Source of the DNA: a bacterium
GTDB lineage: Bacteria; Patescibacteriota; Patescibacteriia; CAIQCM01
DNA length: 5,176 nucleotides
Assembly: GCA_023246535.1 (NCBI GenBank)
Contig: JAHFIF010000083.1
Coordinates: 1 to 5,176 of the forward strand
Reading direction: 5' to 3'
In this document: positions 1-5,176 of the stretch, piece after piece
Position numbering within the stretch: position 1 is the stretch's first letter
How the letters are laid out: the number at the start of each line of letters is the position of its first letter
Made by a program: the position numbers and the translations under genes
Notes under the pieces: model-generated
What the model saw: only the letters and a program-made list of their open reading frames with translations
Database searches by the model: none
Told to the model about the DNA's origin: nothing

Positions 1-210
1 CTTAAACGTTACGGTTACGCGGCTGGCAACATCTTCATCTACCATCCCGAATTGGGAAGCAAAGACCCCCGCCAAACCTTGGTCAGTGAATTTTCCAAGG
101 GCGGCGAGGCGGAACTGTTGGCGGCAGCAAAGATTGCGGCTGGCCGCGACCCGGAATGCCGTTGGCTCACCAAGAGCGAAACAACGGTTGGTAAAACCGA
201 AGTAACGTGA
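1..210 (+). CDS. Array gene 1 (partial): C-terminal part of a small receiver-like alpha/beta protein, function unknown
   Basis: Frame 1 is open from the window edge to TGA at 208-210, giving the last 69 residues; the start lies upstream. I do not recognise a named family. The fragment aligns without gaps to residues 81-131 of array gene 2 (319-837), with about one third identity by hand count over 51 residues. Shared points are an xIFIY/RLFVY strand, a Phe followed 8-10 residues later by ELL, an A-rich helix, and a C-R-W motif (residues 53-55 here, 124-126 in gene 2). The preceding Gly and loop keep the same spacing as well. This makes it a genuine coding end and a paralogue of its neighbour. 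Compared with gene 2 it lacks the long basic C-terminal tail and stops soon after CRW. A palindromic repeat follows rather than a clear T-tailed terminator. No biochemical role can be assigned. Confidence 0.8.
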   Translation, partial: LKRYGYAAGNIFIYHPELGSKDPRQTLVSEFSKGGEAELLAAAKIAAGRDPECRWLTKSETTVGKTEVT

Positions 211-237
211 ATGTACTTCCCCGGTTGACGACGTTTC

Positions 238-286
238 TGGATTCCAGCTTTCCCGCCCAAGGCGGACTGACGCGCTGGAATGACGG
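238..286 (+). repeat. Palindromic dispersed repeat (REP-like, 'VIPAKAG' class) between array genes 1 and 2
   Basis: Outer arms ATTCCAGC (241-248) and GCTGGAAT (274-281) are perfect inverted repeats. An inner hairpin CCGCC-CAA-GGCGG lies at 253-265. The flanks GG before the first arm and TGACGG after the second match the copy at 3360-3384 next to atpD, where the arms are ATTCCTGC and GCAGGAAT. The one arm difference between the copies is compensated on the other side. The element fills most of the 108-bp gap between genes 1 and 2. There is no T-tract, so it is a weak candidate for a terminator; processing or mRNA-end stabilisation is possible but is inference. Confidence 0.8.
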
Positions 287-318
287 AAAAATAGATAACA
301 CGGGGTTGAAAGGAAGAC

Positions 319-837
319 ATGACCGAACGAGATTTGCTTGTTTGCTGCGTGGGGTCCGAAAGCGGGGCGCGGGAATTGATGTTTCGCTTTTCCAAAGCGT
401 TTCCGCGCATTAGAGCAGAAACGGCGGCGATCATGGCCACTATGGTCAAGATGGCGGAATTCCGCTATCGGGTGATCGTCATCGCGGTCACGGCCGAGGC
501 GGAAAAAAGCGCCGAGGTCATGATCAGGAAACTCCGTGACTTGGGGCATTCGTCCAACCGGCTCTTTGTCTATTGCCTCGACACGCCAACGGCCCGCATG
601 CAACGCTATTCGGTCGACGCCTTTGGCAAGGACCGAACAGATGAACTGCTGACAACGGCCAAGAAAGCGGCGGAACAGGATGTGTATTGCCGCTGGTATA
701 CGGTTGAACAAATCGCGCGGGCCGACGCAATGGCCGACAAACGGCACGCGGACGCACAGGCGCGACTGGCAGAACGCCCGCCGGCACGCCGCTCGCGGTT
801 TTCATGGTTCCTCGATATCTTTCGCCATCGTTGGTAG
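319..837 (+). CDS. Array gene 2: 172-aa receiver-like alpha/beta protein with basic, aromatic C-terminal tail, function unknown
   Basis: Start ATG 319 is preceded by an AAAGGAAG purine tract (309-316), a little close but usable. I do not recognise a named family. Visible layout: strand 1 DLLVCCV (5-11), helix to about 45, strand 3 YRVIVIAV (50-57), helix 60-74, strand 4 RLFVYC (81-86), then F102 and an ELLTTAKKAAE helix (109-119), the C-R-W motif (124-126), a charged Ala/Arg-rich probable helix (130-153), and a tail RRSRFSWFLDIFRHRW (157-172). The order resembles a receiver (CheY-like) fold, but the strand-3 phospho-acceptor position is Ala/Val and no strand-5 KP motif is evident. The Trp/Phe/Arg tail could be an amphipathic membrane- or partner-binding helix. 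There is no signal peptide or transmembrane segment. It is a paralogue of genes 1 and 3. An intrinsic terminator begins 3 bp after the stop. Confidence 0.8.
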   Translation: MTERDLLVCCVGSESGARELMFRFSKAFPRIRAETAAIMATMVKMAEFRYRVIVIAVTAEAEKSAEVMIRKLRDLGHSSNRLFVYCLDTPTARMQRYSVDAFGKDRTDELLTTAKKAAEQDVYCRWYTVEQIARADAMADKRHADAQARLAERPPARRSRFSWFLDIFRHRW

Positions 838-839
838 TC

Positions 840-870
840 GCCCTCGGACCAAGCGTCCGGGGGCTTTTTT
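840..870 (+). terminator. Intrinsic terminator after array gene 2
   Basis: A 10-bp stem pairs GCCCTCGGAC (840-849) with GTCCGGGGGC (855-864), with one T-G wobble. The loop is CAAGC, and six T follow (865-870). It starts 3 bp after the TAG of gene 2 and splits the five-gene array into at least two transcription segments, unless read-through occurs. Confidence 0.9.
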
Positions 871-929
871 AATACGCGTTTGACGGTGGGCCGATTTTAT
901 GAGAAAAACCATGCGGAGGACGAGAAATA

Positions 930-1301
930 ATGAATAAGCCGGACTTTGACTTGATCGTTTGCAGGATCGACAGCGACGCAACGGATGAAGAATTGCAACG
1001 GCGGATCACGGAAAAATTTCCGCAGCTCAAGATTAAGAACGCCAACGGGGCCATTGATGCGCTCATCGCGCTCGGCGCGACTAATTATCGGGCCGCGCTC
1101 ATTGTGACGGCGTGGAAACGGATCAACGCGGCGCACTACATGGTGGGCCAAGTGCGTTTGGCAGGCATACCGTTGCACTGCATCTTCGTCTACGCGCGCG
1201 AACCGGGCGATAGTTCCGAGCGGCTTCAGGCCTTTCAGAACGATTTTGCCCAAGGACAAGAAGACCAACTGCTCGAGGCCTTGGACAATTTGTTGAAGTA
1301 A
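930..1301 (+). CDS. Array gene 3: 123-aa minimal receiver-like alpha/beta protein, function unknown
   Basis: ATG 930 has a good ribosome binding site, GGAGGA at 915-920 (9-nt spacing). It is not recognised as a named family. It is the most compact complete member of the array: strand 1 DLIVCRI (7-13), helix 18-30, strand 3 YRAALIVTAW (53-62), helix to about 77, strand 4 CIFVYA (84-89), then F106 and a final QLLEALDNLLK helix (113-123). These points line up with DLLVC, YRVIVIAV, RLFVYC and F102/ELL of gene 2, with only small spacing changes, so the two are paralogues. It ends where a single receiver-sized domain would end and has neither the CRW motif nor a tail. The strand-3 acidic phospho-acceptor is absent. 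It is the first gene of a compact unit with genes 4 and 5. I saw no convincing sigma-70 promoter in 871-929; a TTGACG at 880-885 lacks a well-spaced -10. Confidence 0.82.
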   Translation: MNKPDFDLIVCRIDSDATDEELQRRITEKFPQLKIKNANGAIDALIALGATNYRAALIVTAWKRINAAHYMVGQVRLAGIPLHCIFVYAREPGDSSERLQAFQNDFAQGQEDQLLEALDNLLK

Positions 1302-1325
1302 CCAACGCACACGTAGGAGGTACGA

Positions 1326-1823
1326 ATGAAGAAAGCCAGAAAGTCCACGCCTGGACCGATTGCCCGGCCGCGCCGAGCGCTGCTTGTCATGATCATTGGC
1401 CGTGATCGCCATGCGCGCGCTGCGCTCGTGCGCGCGATCGGCGAATTGATCGAACGAACGATCATTACGACGGCCGACAACCTCACCGAGGGCGTGATGT
1501 GCCGGGAAGCTGATGAGCCGACCAAGGATGAGCTCTTTCCCCGCGTCATCGTGTATTGTTCGGCCGTTGACCAATCGCCCAGCGAGGTGAACGGCGCCTG
1601 CCGCGCCATCGAAAACTACGGCCCGAAAGCCAAACGCCGGGCGCCGCGGATCATTCTCTATGCCGCGCGCGTCACGCATCAGCCGACCACGGCCGAAGTT
1701 ACCATCGTCATGCAGCCGAACGTGGAAACGGTCTGTGCCTTGGTCAAACGACATGCGCCGCGCGGCGCCAAACCCGCGCCAGCCAAAAACCAACGCCGCA
1801 ACGAAAGAAGGAGGGTAATTTGA
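1326..1823 (+). CDS. Array gene 4: 165-aa receiver-like protein with basic N- and C-terminal tails, function unknown
   Basis: ATG 1326 follows a near-ideal Shine-Dalgarno TAGGAGGT (1314-1321). It is not recognised as a named family. A basic, Pro-containing N-terminus (MKKARK..., 1-17) precedes strand 1 RALLVMIIG (17-25). Strand 3 is PRVIVYC (72-78), strand 4 PRIILYAA (107-114), and QPN (130-132) precedes the last helix. A C-terminal tail (145-165) is rich in Arg, Lys, Asn and Pro. From the strand-4 Tyr to QPN the spacing is identical to gene 5, so genes 4 and 5 are close paralogues. If this is a receiver fold, Cys78 sits at or near the phospho-acceptor Asp position, and Gln130 takes the place of the conserved Lys. 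The strongly basic tails suggest contact with nucleic acid, ribosome or acidic membrane; that is inference only. It lies 24 bp after gene 3 and its TGA overlaps the gene 5 ATG by 1 bp. Confidence 0.82.
   Translation: MKKARKSTPGPIARPRRALLVMIIGRDRHARAALVRAIGELIERTIITTADNLTEGVMCREADEPTKDELFPRVIVYCSAVDQSPSEVNGACRAIENYGPKAKRRAPRIILYAARVTHQPTTAEVTIVMQPNVETVCALVKRHAPRGAKPAPAKNQRRNERRRVI
1808..1815 (+). promoter_or_regulatory. Shine-Dalgarno that sets the gene 5 start
   Basis: AAGGAGGG lies inside the last codons of gene 4, with 7 nt between it and ATG 1823. It favours that ATG over the in-frame TTG one codon upstream (1820), and supports translational coupling through the TGATG overlap. Confidence 0.75.
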
Positions 1824-2248
1824 TGGACCGCGCCATGCCGCCCCGACCGCACATTCACGGCCCGCGCAAACGCGCCAACGCCACGCCGCGCGTGCTTCTT
1901 CTCTGTGAAGACGACAAGCAAGGCGCCTGGCTCCACAGCAAGCTGCGAAGCCTCTTGGCCAAACCGTGGTTCACTCTCTTCCAGTCGATCGATCTTTATC
2001 ACGATTCATTCGACGGCGATATCATTCACGACTTGACCGTCTACTGCCCGGAACCCGACGAGGAAACGGCCGCGATCAAGCGGGCCGTCGACCGGATCAT
2101 GCTCTTTTGCCCCGAAGCGCGGATCGTCATTTACGCCGCAAACAACGCCGCGCCCCAGGACTCGCGCATCATCGAAACCGTTCACCAACCCAACGAAAAC
2201 GCATTAGCGGCCGCCATCGACCGCCTCCTGCGCCCGGAAGCCGCCTAG
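1823..2248 (+). CDS. Array gene 5: 141-aa receiver-like protein with Cys in place of the phospho-acceptor, function unknown
   Basis: I choose ATG 1823 (1-bp overlap with the gene 4 stop) over TTG 1820 because of the Shine-Dalgarno spacing. It is not recognised as a named family, but it is the array member that looks most like a receiver domain. Strand 1 is RVLLLCEDD (23-31), with an acidic pair after the strand as in CheY-like proteins. Strand 3 is HDLTVYCPEP (69-78), strand 4 is ARIVIYAA (99-106), and HQPNENALAAAIDRLL (121-136) matches the pattern of the strand-5 K-P motif and last helix. Against the family pattern, the phospho-acceptor Asp is Cys75, the strand-4 Thr/Ser is not conserved and the Lys is Gln122, so phosphorylation by a histidine kinase is unlikely. 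The first 20 residues are basic and Pro/His-rich, probably disordered. The gene closes the unit and is followed 13 bp later by a terminator. Confidence 0.83.
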   Translation: MDRAMPPRPHIHGPRKRANATPRVLLLCEDDKQGAWLHSKLRSLLAKPWFTLFQSIDLYHDSFDGDIIHDLTVYCPEPDEETAAIKRAVDRIMLFCPEARIVIYAANNAAPQDSRIIETVHQPNENALAAAIDRLLRPEAA

Positions 2249-2261
2249 GCTCCCCTTTCTC

Positions 2262-2298
2262 AATCCCCTTGCCACACGGCTTGGGGATTTTTATTTTT
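2262..2298 (+). terminator. Intrinsic terminator ending the gene 3-4-5 unit
   Basis: AATCCCC (2262-2268) pairs with GGGGATT (2283-2289), with an inner GCC/GGC pairing around an ACAC loop. A T-rich tail of nine T and one A follows (2290-2298 region). It lies 13 bp after the gene 5 stop. Confidence 0.9.
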
Positions 2299-2338
2299 GA
2301 ATGTCGAATGGTTCGGCAAGCTCACCAACAGTCGAATT

Positions 2339-2380
2339 CCGTTCTTTCTTTGTCACCCCGGCGAAAGACGGGGTCCAATC
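2339..2380 (+). repeat. Palindromic repeat arm A1, left arm of the composite element between gene 5 and atpC
   Basis: ACCCCG (2355-2360) pairs with CGGGGT (2369-2374) around a GAAA-containing loop. It mistranslates as a VTPAKDG peptide. The lead-in CCGTTCTTTCTTTGT (2339-2353) recurs at 3127-3141, and CGGGGTCCAATC recurs at 3159-3170, so this arm is a direct repeat of the one upstream of atpC. It is also inverted relative to the arm at 2525-2566. Confidence 0.8.
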
Positions 2381-2410
2381 TCGCTTAGGCGTTCAACCTA
2401 CGGAGACAGA

Positions 2411-2443
2411 ACTCTCCCTACCCTCCCTTGTTCCAAGGGAGGG
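2411..2443 (+). repeat. CCCTACCC-type hairpin, forward copy
   Basis: CCCTCCCTTG (2421-2430) pairs perfectly with CAAGGGAGGG (2434-2443) around a TTC loop. The preceding ACTCTCCCTA is the conserved edge of this repeat class. An inverted copy lies at 2475-2509 and a third copy at 3209-3243. Confidence 0.8.
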
Positions 2444-2474
2444 TGCGTACCAGCCTTCGGTGACCTATCCGACC

Positions 2475-2509
2475 CCCTCTCTTTGCAAAAGAGAGGGTAG
2501 GGTGAGTTC
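2475..2509 (-). repeat. CCCTACCC-type hairpin, inverted copy
   Basis: CCCTCTCTTT (2475-2484) pairs perfectly with AAAGAGAGGG (2488-2497) around GCA. Read on the - strand, its edge ACTCACCCTACCCTCTCTT matches the forward copy at 2412-2430 at about 17 of 19 positions. The two hairpins are therefore themselves an inverted pair. Confidence 0.8.
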
Positions 2510-2524
2510 CGTCGTCCGTCGCCT

Positions 2525-2566
2525 CCCAATATGGATTGGATCCCGGATCGCGGTCCGGGATGACGA
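2525..2566 (-). repeat. Palindromic repeat arm A2, inverted copy
   Basis: ATCCCGGA (2540-2547) pairs with TCCGGGAT (2554-2561) around a TCGCGG loop. The flank CCCAATATGGATTGGA (2525-2540) is an exact reverse complement of 3164-3179 on the other side of atpC. TGACGA follows the stem, as in the other copies of this repeat class. Confidence 0.85.
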
Positions 2567-2572
2567 GATAAC

Positions 2573-2605
2573 AAAAAGCCGCCGGATCAATTCCGGCGGC
2601 TTTTT
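2573..2605 (-). terminator. Bidirectional-looking intrinsic terminator for atpC
   Basis: A perfect 13-bp stem joins AAAAAGCCGCCGG (2573-2585) and CCGGCGGCTTTTT (2593-2605) around ATCAATT. It lies 16 bp past the atpC stop. T-tracts on both strands would let it also stop read-through from the + strand array. Confidence 0.93.
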
Positions 2606-2621
2606 AAATTCTTATGGAAAA

Positions 2622-3059
2622 CTACGGCTTGGGGGTGGTGGCGTCGCGGCGGTGTTTGCGGGCGACTTTCAGGCGGGCCAATTCGCGCTCCAAATGGACG
2701 GAGGCGTCGGCGTAGGCGACGCTGTCTTTGCCCTTGGCTTCGGCGTAGGCGGCCTGGGCGCGCTCCTTGGCTTTCTCAATCTCTTCCAGCACCAAATTCT
2801 CGGCCAGGTCGGCGGCGTCGGTGAGGATGACGCAATGGTTGCCCGGCAGAATTTCAATGGCGCCGCCGGCCACGGCCATGAATTTCTCGTCCTTGCCAAC
2901 GCGCACGGTGAGCGCGCCGGGAACAACCAGACCGACCAAGGCGGCATGGTTCGGCAGCACGGTAATTTCGCCGGCCGCGGTCGGCACGGTCACGCTGTCG
3001 ACTTCTTGCTGGAAGACGATGCGTTCAGGCGTTGTTATTTCTAGATTGAGCTTGGGCAT
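2622..3059 (-). CDS. atpC: F1 ATP synthase epsilon subunit
   Basis: This is the epsilon subunit of the F1 central stalk. It couples gamma rotation to the c-ring and in many bacteria inhibits ATP hydrolysis. At 145 residues it is of ordinary length. The N-terminal beta-sandwich (about 1-85) opens with LNLEITTPERIVF and carries the family's GEITVLPNHAAL segment (30-41) and the FMAVAGGAIEILP strand pair (60-72). The C-terminal helical hairpin (about 86-138) is Ala/Glu/Lys-rich and ends in a basic RKHRRDATTPKP tail. The ATG at 3059 gives the canonical N-terminus, but I see no Shine-Dalgarno in the 20 nt before it. The gene is last in the atpG-D-C order, yet sits 329 bp from atpD instead of close to it. 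The gap is full of repeats, and related repeat arms bracket the gene on both sides. A strong terminator follows. Confidence 0.96.
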   Translation of the reverse strand: MPKLNLEITTPERIVFQQEVDSVTVPTAAGEITVLPNHAALVGLVVPGALTVRVGKDEKFMAVAGGAIEILPGNHCVILTDAADLAENLVLEEIEKAKERAQAAYAEAKGKDSVAYADASVHLERELARLKVARKHRRDATTPKP

Positions 3060-3096
3060 GAACTTTGTATGCGATATCAGACAACGGGTTTTCCGA

Positions 3097-3126
3097 ATGT
3101 CTAATATCTAATGTCTAATATCTAAT
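3097..3126 (+). repeat. Heptamer tandem repeat upstream of atpC
   Basis: ATGTCTA and ATATCTA alternate, four heptamers in all plus a trailing AT. Equivalently this is a perfect 14-bp unit repeated twice. It lies 37 bp upstream of the atpC start codon, next to the palindromic arm at 3127. Similar ATCTCTA heptamers on the - strand fill the atpG-atpD gap. Confidence 0.85.
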
Positions 3127-3182
3127 CCGTTCTTTCTTTGTTACCCCGTGCCGCGACACGGGGTCCAATCCATATTGGGCGG
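3127..3182 (+). repeat. Palindromic repeat arm B1 upstream of atpC
   Basis: ACCCCGTG (3143-3150) pairs perfectly with CACGGGGT (3157-3164) around CCGCGA. It is an inverted copy of 2525-2561, with identical loop and 16-bp flank but three stem base pairs changed on both sides. Its lead-in repeats 2339-2360 directly, with one mismatch in 22. Confidence 0.85.
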
Positions 3183-3208
3183 CGGCGTAGGTTCGGCCTT
3201 CGGACCAA

Positions 3209-3243
3209 CCCTCACCCTACCCTCTCCCGCGCTCGGGCGAGGG
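3209..3243 (+). repeat. CCCTACCC-type hairpin, third copy
   Basis: CCCTCTCCCG (3220-3229) pairs with CGGGCGAGGG (3234-3243) around CGCT, with one mismatch. The edge CCCTCACCCTACC is shared with the copies at 2411-2443 and 2475-2509. Confidence 0.8.
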
Positions 3244-3252
3244 GGAATATTT

Positions 3253-3384
3253 TTTGTCATCCCAGCGAAAGCTGGCGCGCACTATGCCATGCTTCAGTGC
3301 GTTGTCCAGCACTCCGAGGAGTGGATCCAGAAACGGTTGGAGGTATTAATTTTTTCTGGATTCCTGCTTTCGCAGGAATGACGG
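3253..3384. repeat. Inverted pair of 'VIPAKAG' palindromes adjoining the atpD stop
   Basis: The left arm has CCAGC-GAAA-GCTGG (3262-3275) preceded by TTTGTCATCC; the right arm has ATTCCTGC-TTTC-GCAGGAAT (3360-3379) followed by GACGGG. The two arms are inverted relative to each other, with about 85 bp between them that I cannot assign. The right arm ends within a few bases of the atpD stop codon (3391-3389). Together they look like a small non-coding, MITE-like or REPIN-like element placed between atpD and atpC. Confidence 0.75.
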
Positions 3385-3388
3385 GTTA

Positions 3389-4777
<1,389 letters not shown>

Positions 4778-4809
4778 ATTTAGAGATTAGAGATTTGGAG
4801 TTTAGAAAT
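4778..4809 (-). repeat. Degenerate heptamer repeat filling the atpG-atpD gap
   Basis: On the - strand the spacer holds ATTTCTA, a degenerate unit, then two perfect ATCTCTA units (4794-4788 and 4787-4781), ending 3 bp before the atpD ATG. It resembles the ATGTCTA/ATATCTA repeat upstream of atpC, but in the opposite orientation relative to the gene. It occupies the place where a ribosome binding site would be expected. Confidence 0.6.
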
Positions 4810-4816
4810 GGAAATT

Positions 4817-5176
4817 TTATCCTTCGAGCGCGGCGCGGCCGGCGGAAATTTCGGCGATCTCCGAGGTAATGGCCGACTGCCGGGCCTGGTTCAGCGTAAA
4901 GGTGTAATCGGTGATCATGTCGCCGGCGGCGTCCGAGGCGCTGCGCATGCTCATCATGCGCGCCGAGTGTTCCGAGGCCGCCGCTTCCAACACCGCCTGG
5001 TACGCCGTGGCCTCGATGAAACGCGGCAGAGTGTATTCGAGCACCGTGCGCGGATCCGGTTCAAAGAGCGCATCAACCGACAACGCCGCTTGCGGCTCAA
5101 CCGCGACGGTTTTTATCGGCAACAGCGGTTTAACTTCGGCCGTCTGGCGCAAAGCGGAAACGTAATTGGTCGAAGC
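4817..5176 (-). CDS. atpG: F1 ATP synthase gamma subunit, C-terminal part (partial)
   Basis: The frame is open from the right edge of the window to TAA at 4819-4817, giving 119 residues; the N-terminal half lies outside. Gamma is the rotor shaft inside the alpha3-beta3 head, so this part forms the long C-terminal helix and the segment before it. Diagnostic stretches are FEPDPRTVLEYTLPRF, YQAVLEAAASEHSARMMSM and the ITSEIAEISAGRAAL ending, which match the family pattern (ASEHAARMxAM and ITxEIxEIxxGAxAL). There is no frameshift or truncation within the visible part. It precedes atpD by 39 bp in the usual atpA-G-D-C order. Confidence 0.96.
   Translation of the reverse strand, partial: ASTNYVSALRQTAEVKPLLPIKTVAVEPQAALSVDALFEPDPRTVLEYTLPRFIEATAYQAVLEAAASEHSARMMSMRSASDAAGDMITDYTFTLNQARQSAITSEIAEISAGRAALEG

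Noticed and set aside
207..413. 68-codon + strand frame between array genes 1 and 2
   Set aside because: It reads through the palindromic repeat and overlaps the start of gene 2 out of frame, with no ribosome binding site.
880..903. TTGACG considered as a -35 box of a promoter for gene 3
   Set aside because: The only -10-like sequence (TATGAG at 898) is about 12 bp away, too close for a sigma-70 promoter.
897..1793. Long 298-codon open frame on the - strand opposite array genes 3 and 4
   Set aside because: It lies antisense to two genes with strong ribosome binding sites and paralogue support, and its Arg/Gly/His-rich composition is typical of a GC-rich shadow frame.
1820..1822. TTG as the start codon of gene 5
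   Set aside because: The next codon is ATG with better Shine-Dalgarno spacing and the common TGATG coupling overlap.
2411..2497. Regular hairpins considered as a CRISPR array
   Set aside because: Only two hairpins in opposite orientation, different in sequence, with no regular spacers.
2301..3044. 247-codon + strand frame over the repeats and atpC
   Set aside because: It translates palindromic repeats (a VTPAKDG-type peptide) and then the antisense of atpC.

Overview
The window carries two convergent gene blocks. On the + strand (1-2248) is a run of five small genes, the first cut by the window edge, that I do not recognise by name. Their products look like divergent copies of one small alpha/beta domain. 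On the - strand (5176-2622) is the end of an F-type ATP synthase operon in the usual order atpG-atpD-atpC, with atpG cut by the right edge. The organism is a bacterium with a standard code, fairly GC-rich DNA, canonical F1 subunits and many palindromic dispersed repeats of the kind that mistranslates as 'VIPAKAG'. I cannot place it in a phylum; an uncultured or candidate-phylum bacterium or a proteobacterium are both possible.

Region by region: 1-210 is the 3' end of array gene 1. 211-318 holds a palindromic repeat. 319-837 is array gene 2, followed directly by an intrinsic terminator (840-870). 930-2248 is a tight three-gene unit (gaps of 24 bp and a 1-bp TGATG overlap) ended by a terminator at 2262-2298. 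2299-2572 is gene-free and built of nested inverted repeats. 2573-2605 is a bidirectional-looking terminator serving atpC. atpC is 2622-3059. 3060-3388 is a 329-bp gap between atpD and atpC filled with heptamer repeats and more palindromic elements. atpD is 3389-4777, then a 39-bp heptamer-rich spacer, then atpG from 4816 to the edge.

The ATP synthase genes encode the epsilon, beta and gamma subunits of the F1 head and rotor, and beta keeps its catalytic motifs. The + strand array is the unexplained part. All five products share the layout of a response-regulator receiver-like fold, but the residues expected for phosphotransfer (Asp on strand 3, Thr/Ser on strand 4, Lys on strand 5) appear replaced. 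In the last two genes a Cys stands where the phospho-acceptor Asp would be and QPN stands where the Lys-Pro would be. This is an inference from motif spacing, not a database match. The most concrete non-coding result is that two inverted repeat copies flanking atpC differ at three stem positions, all by compensatory base-pair changes.
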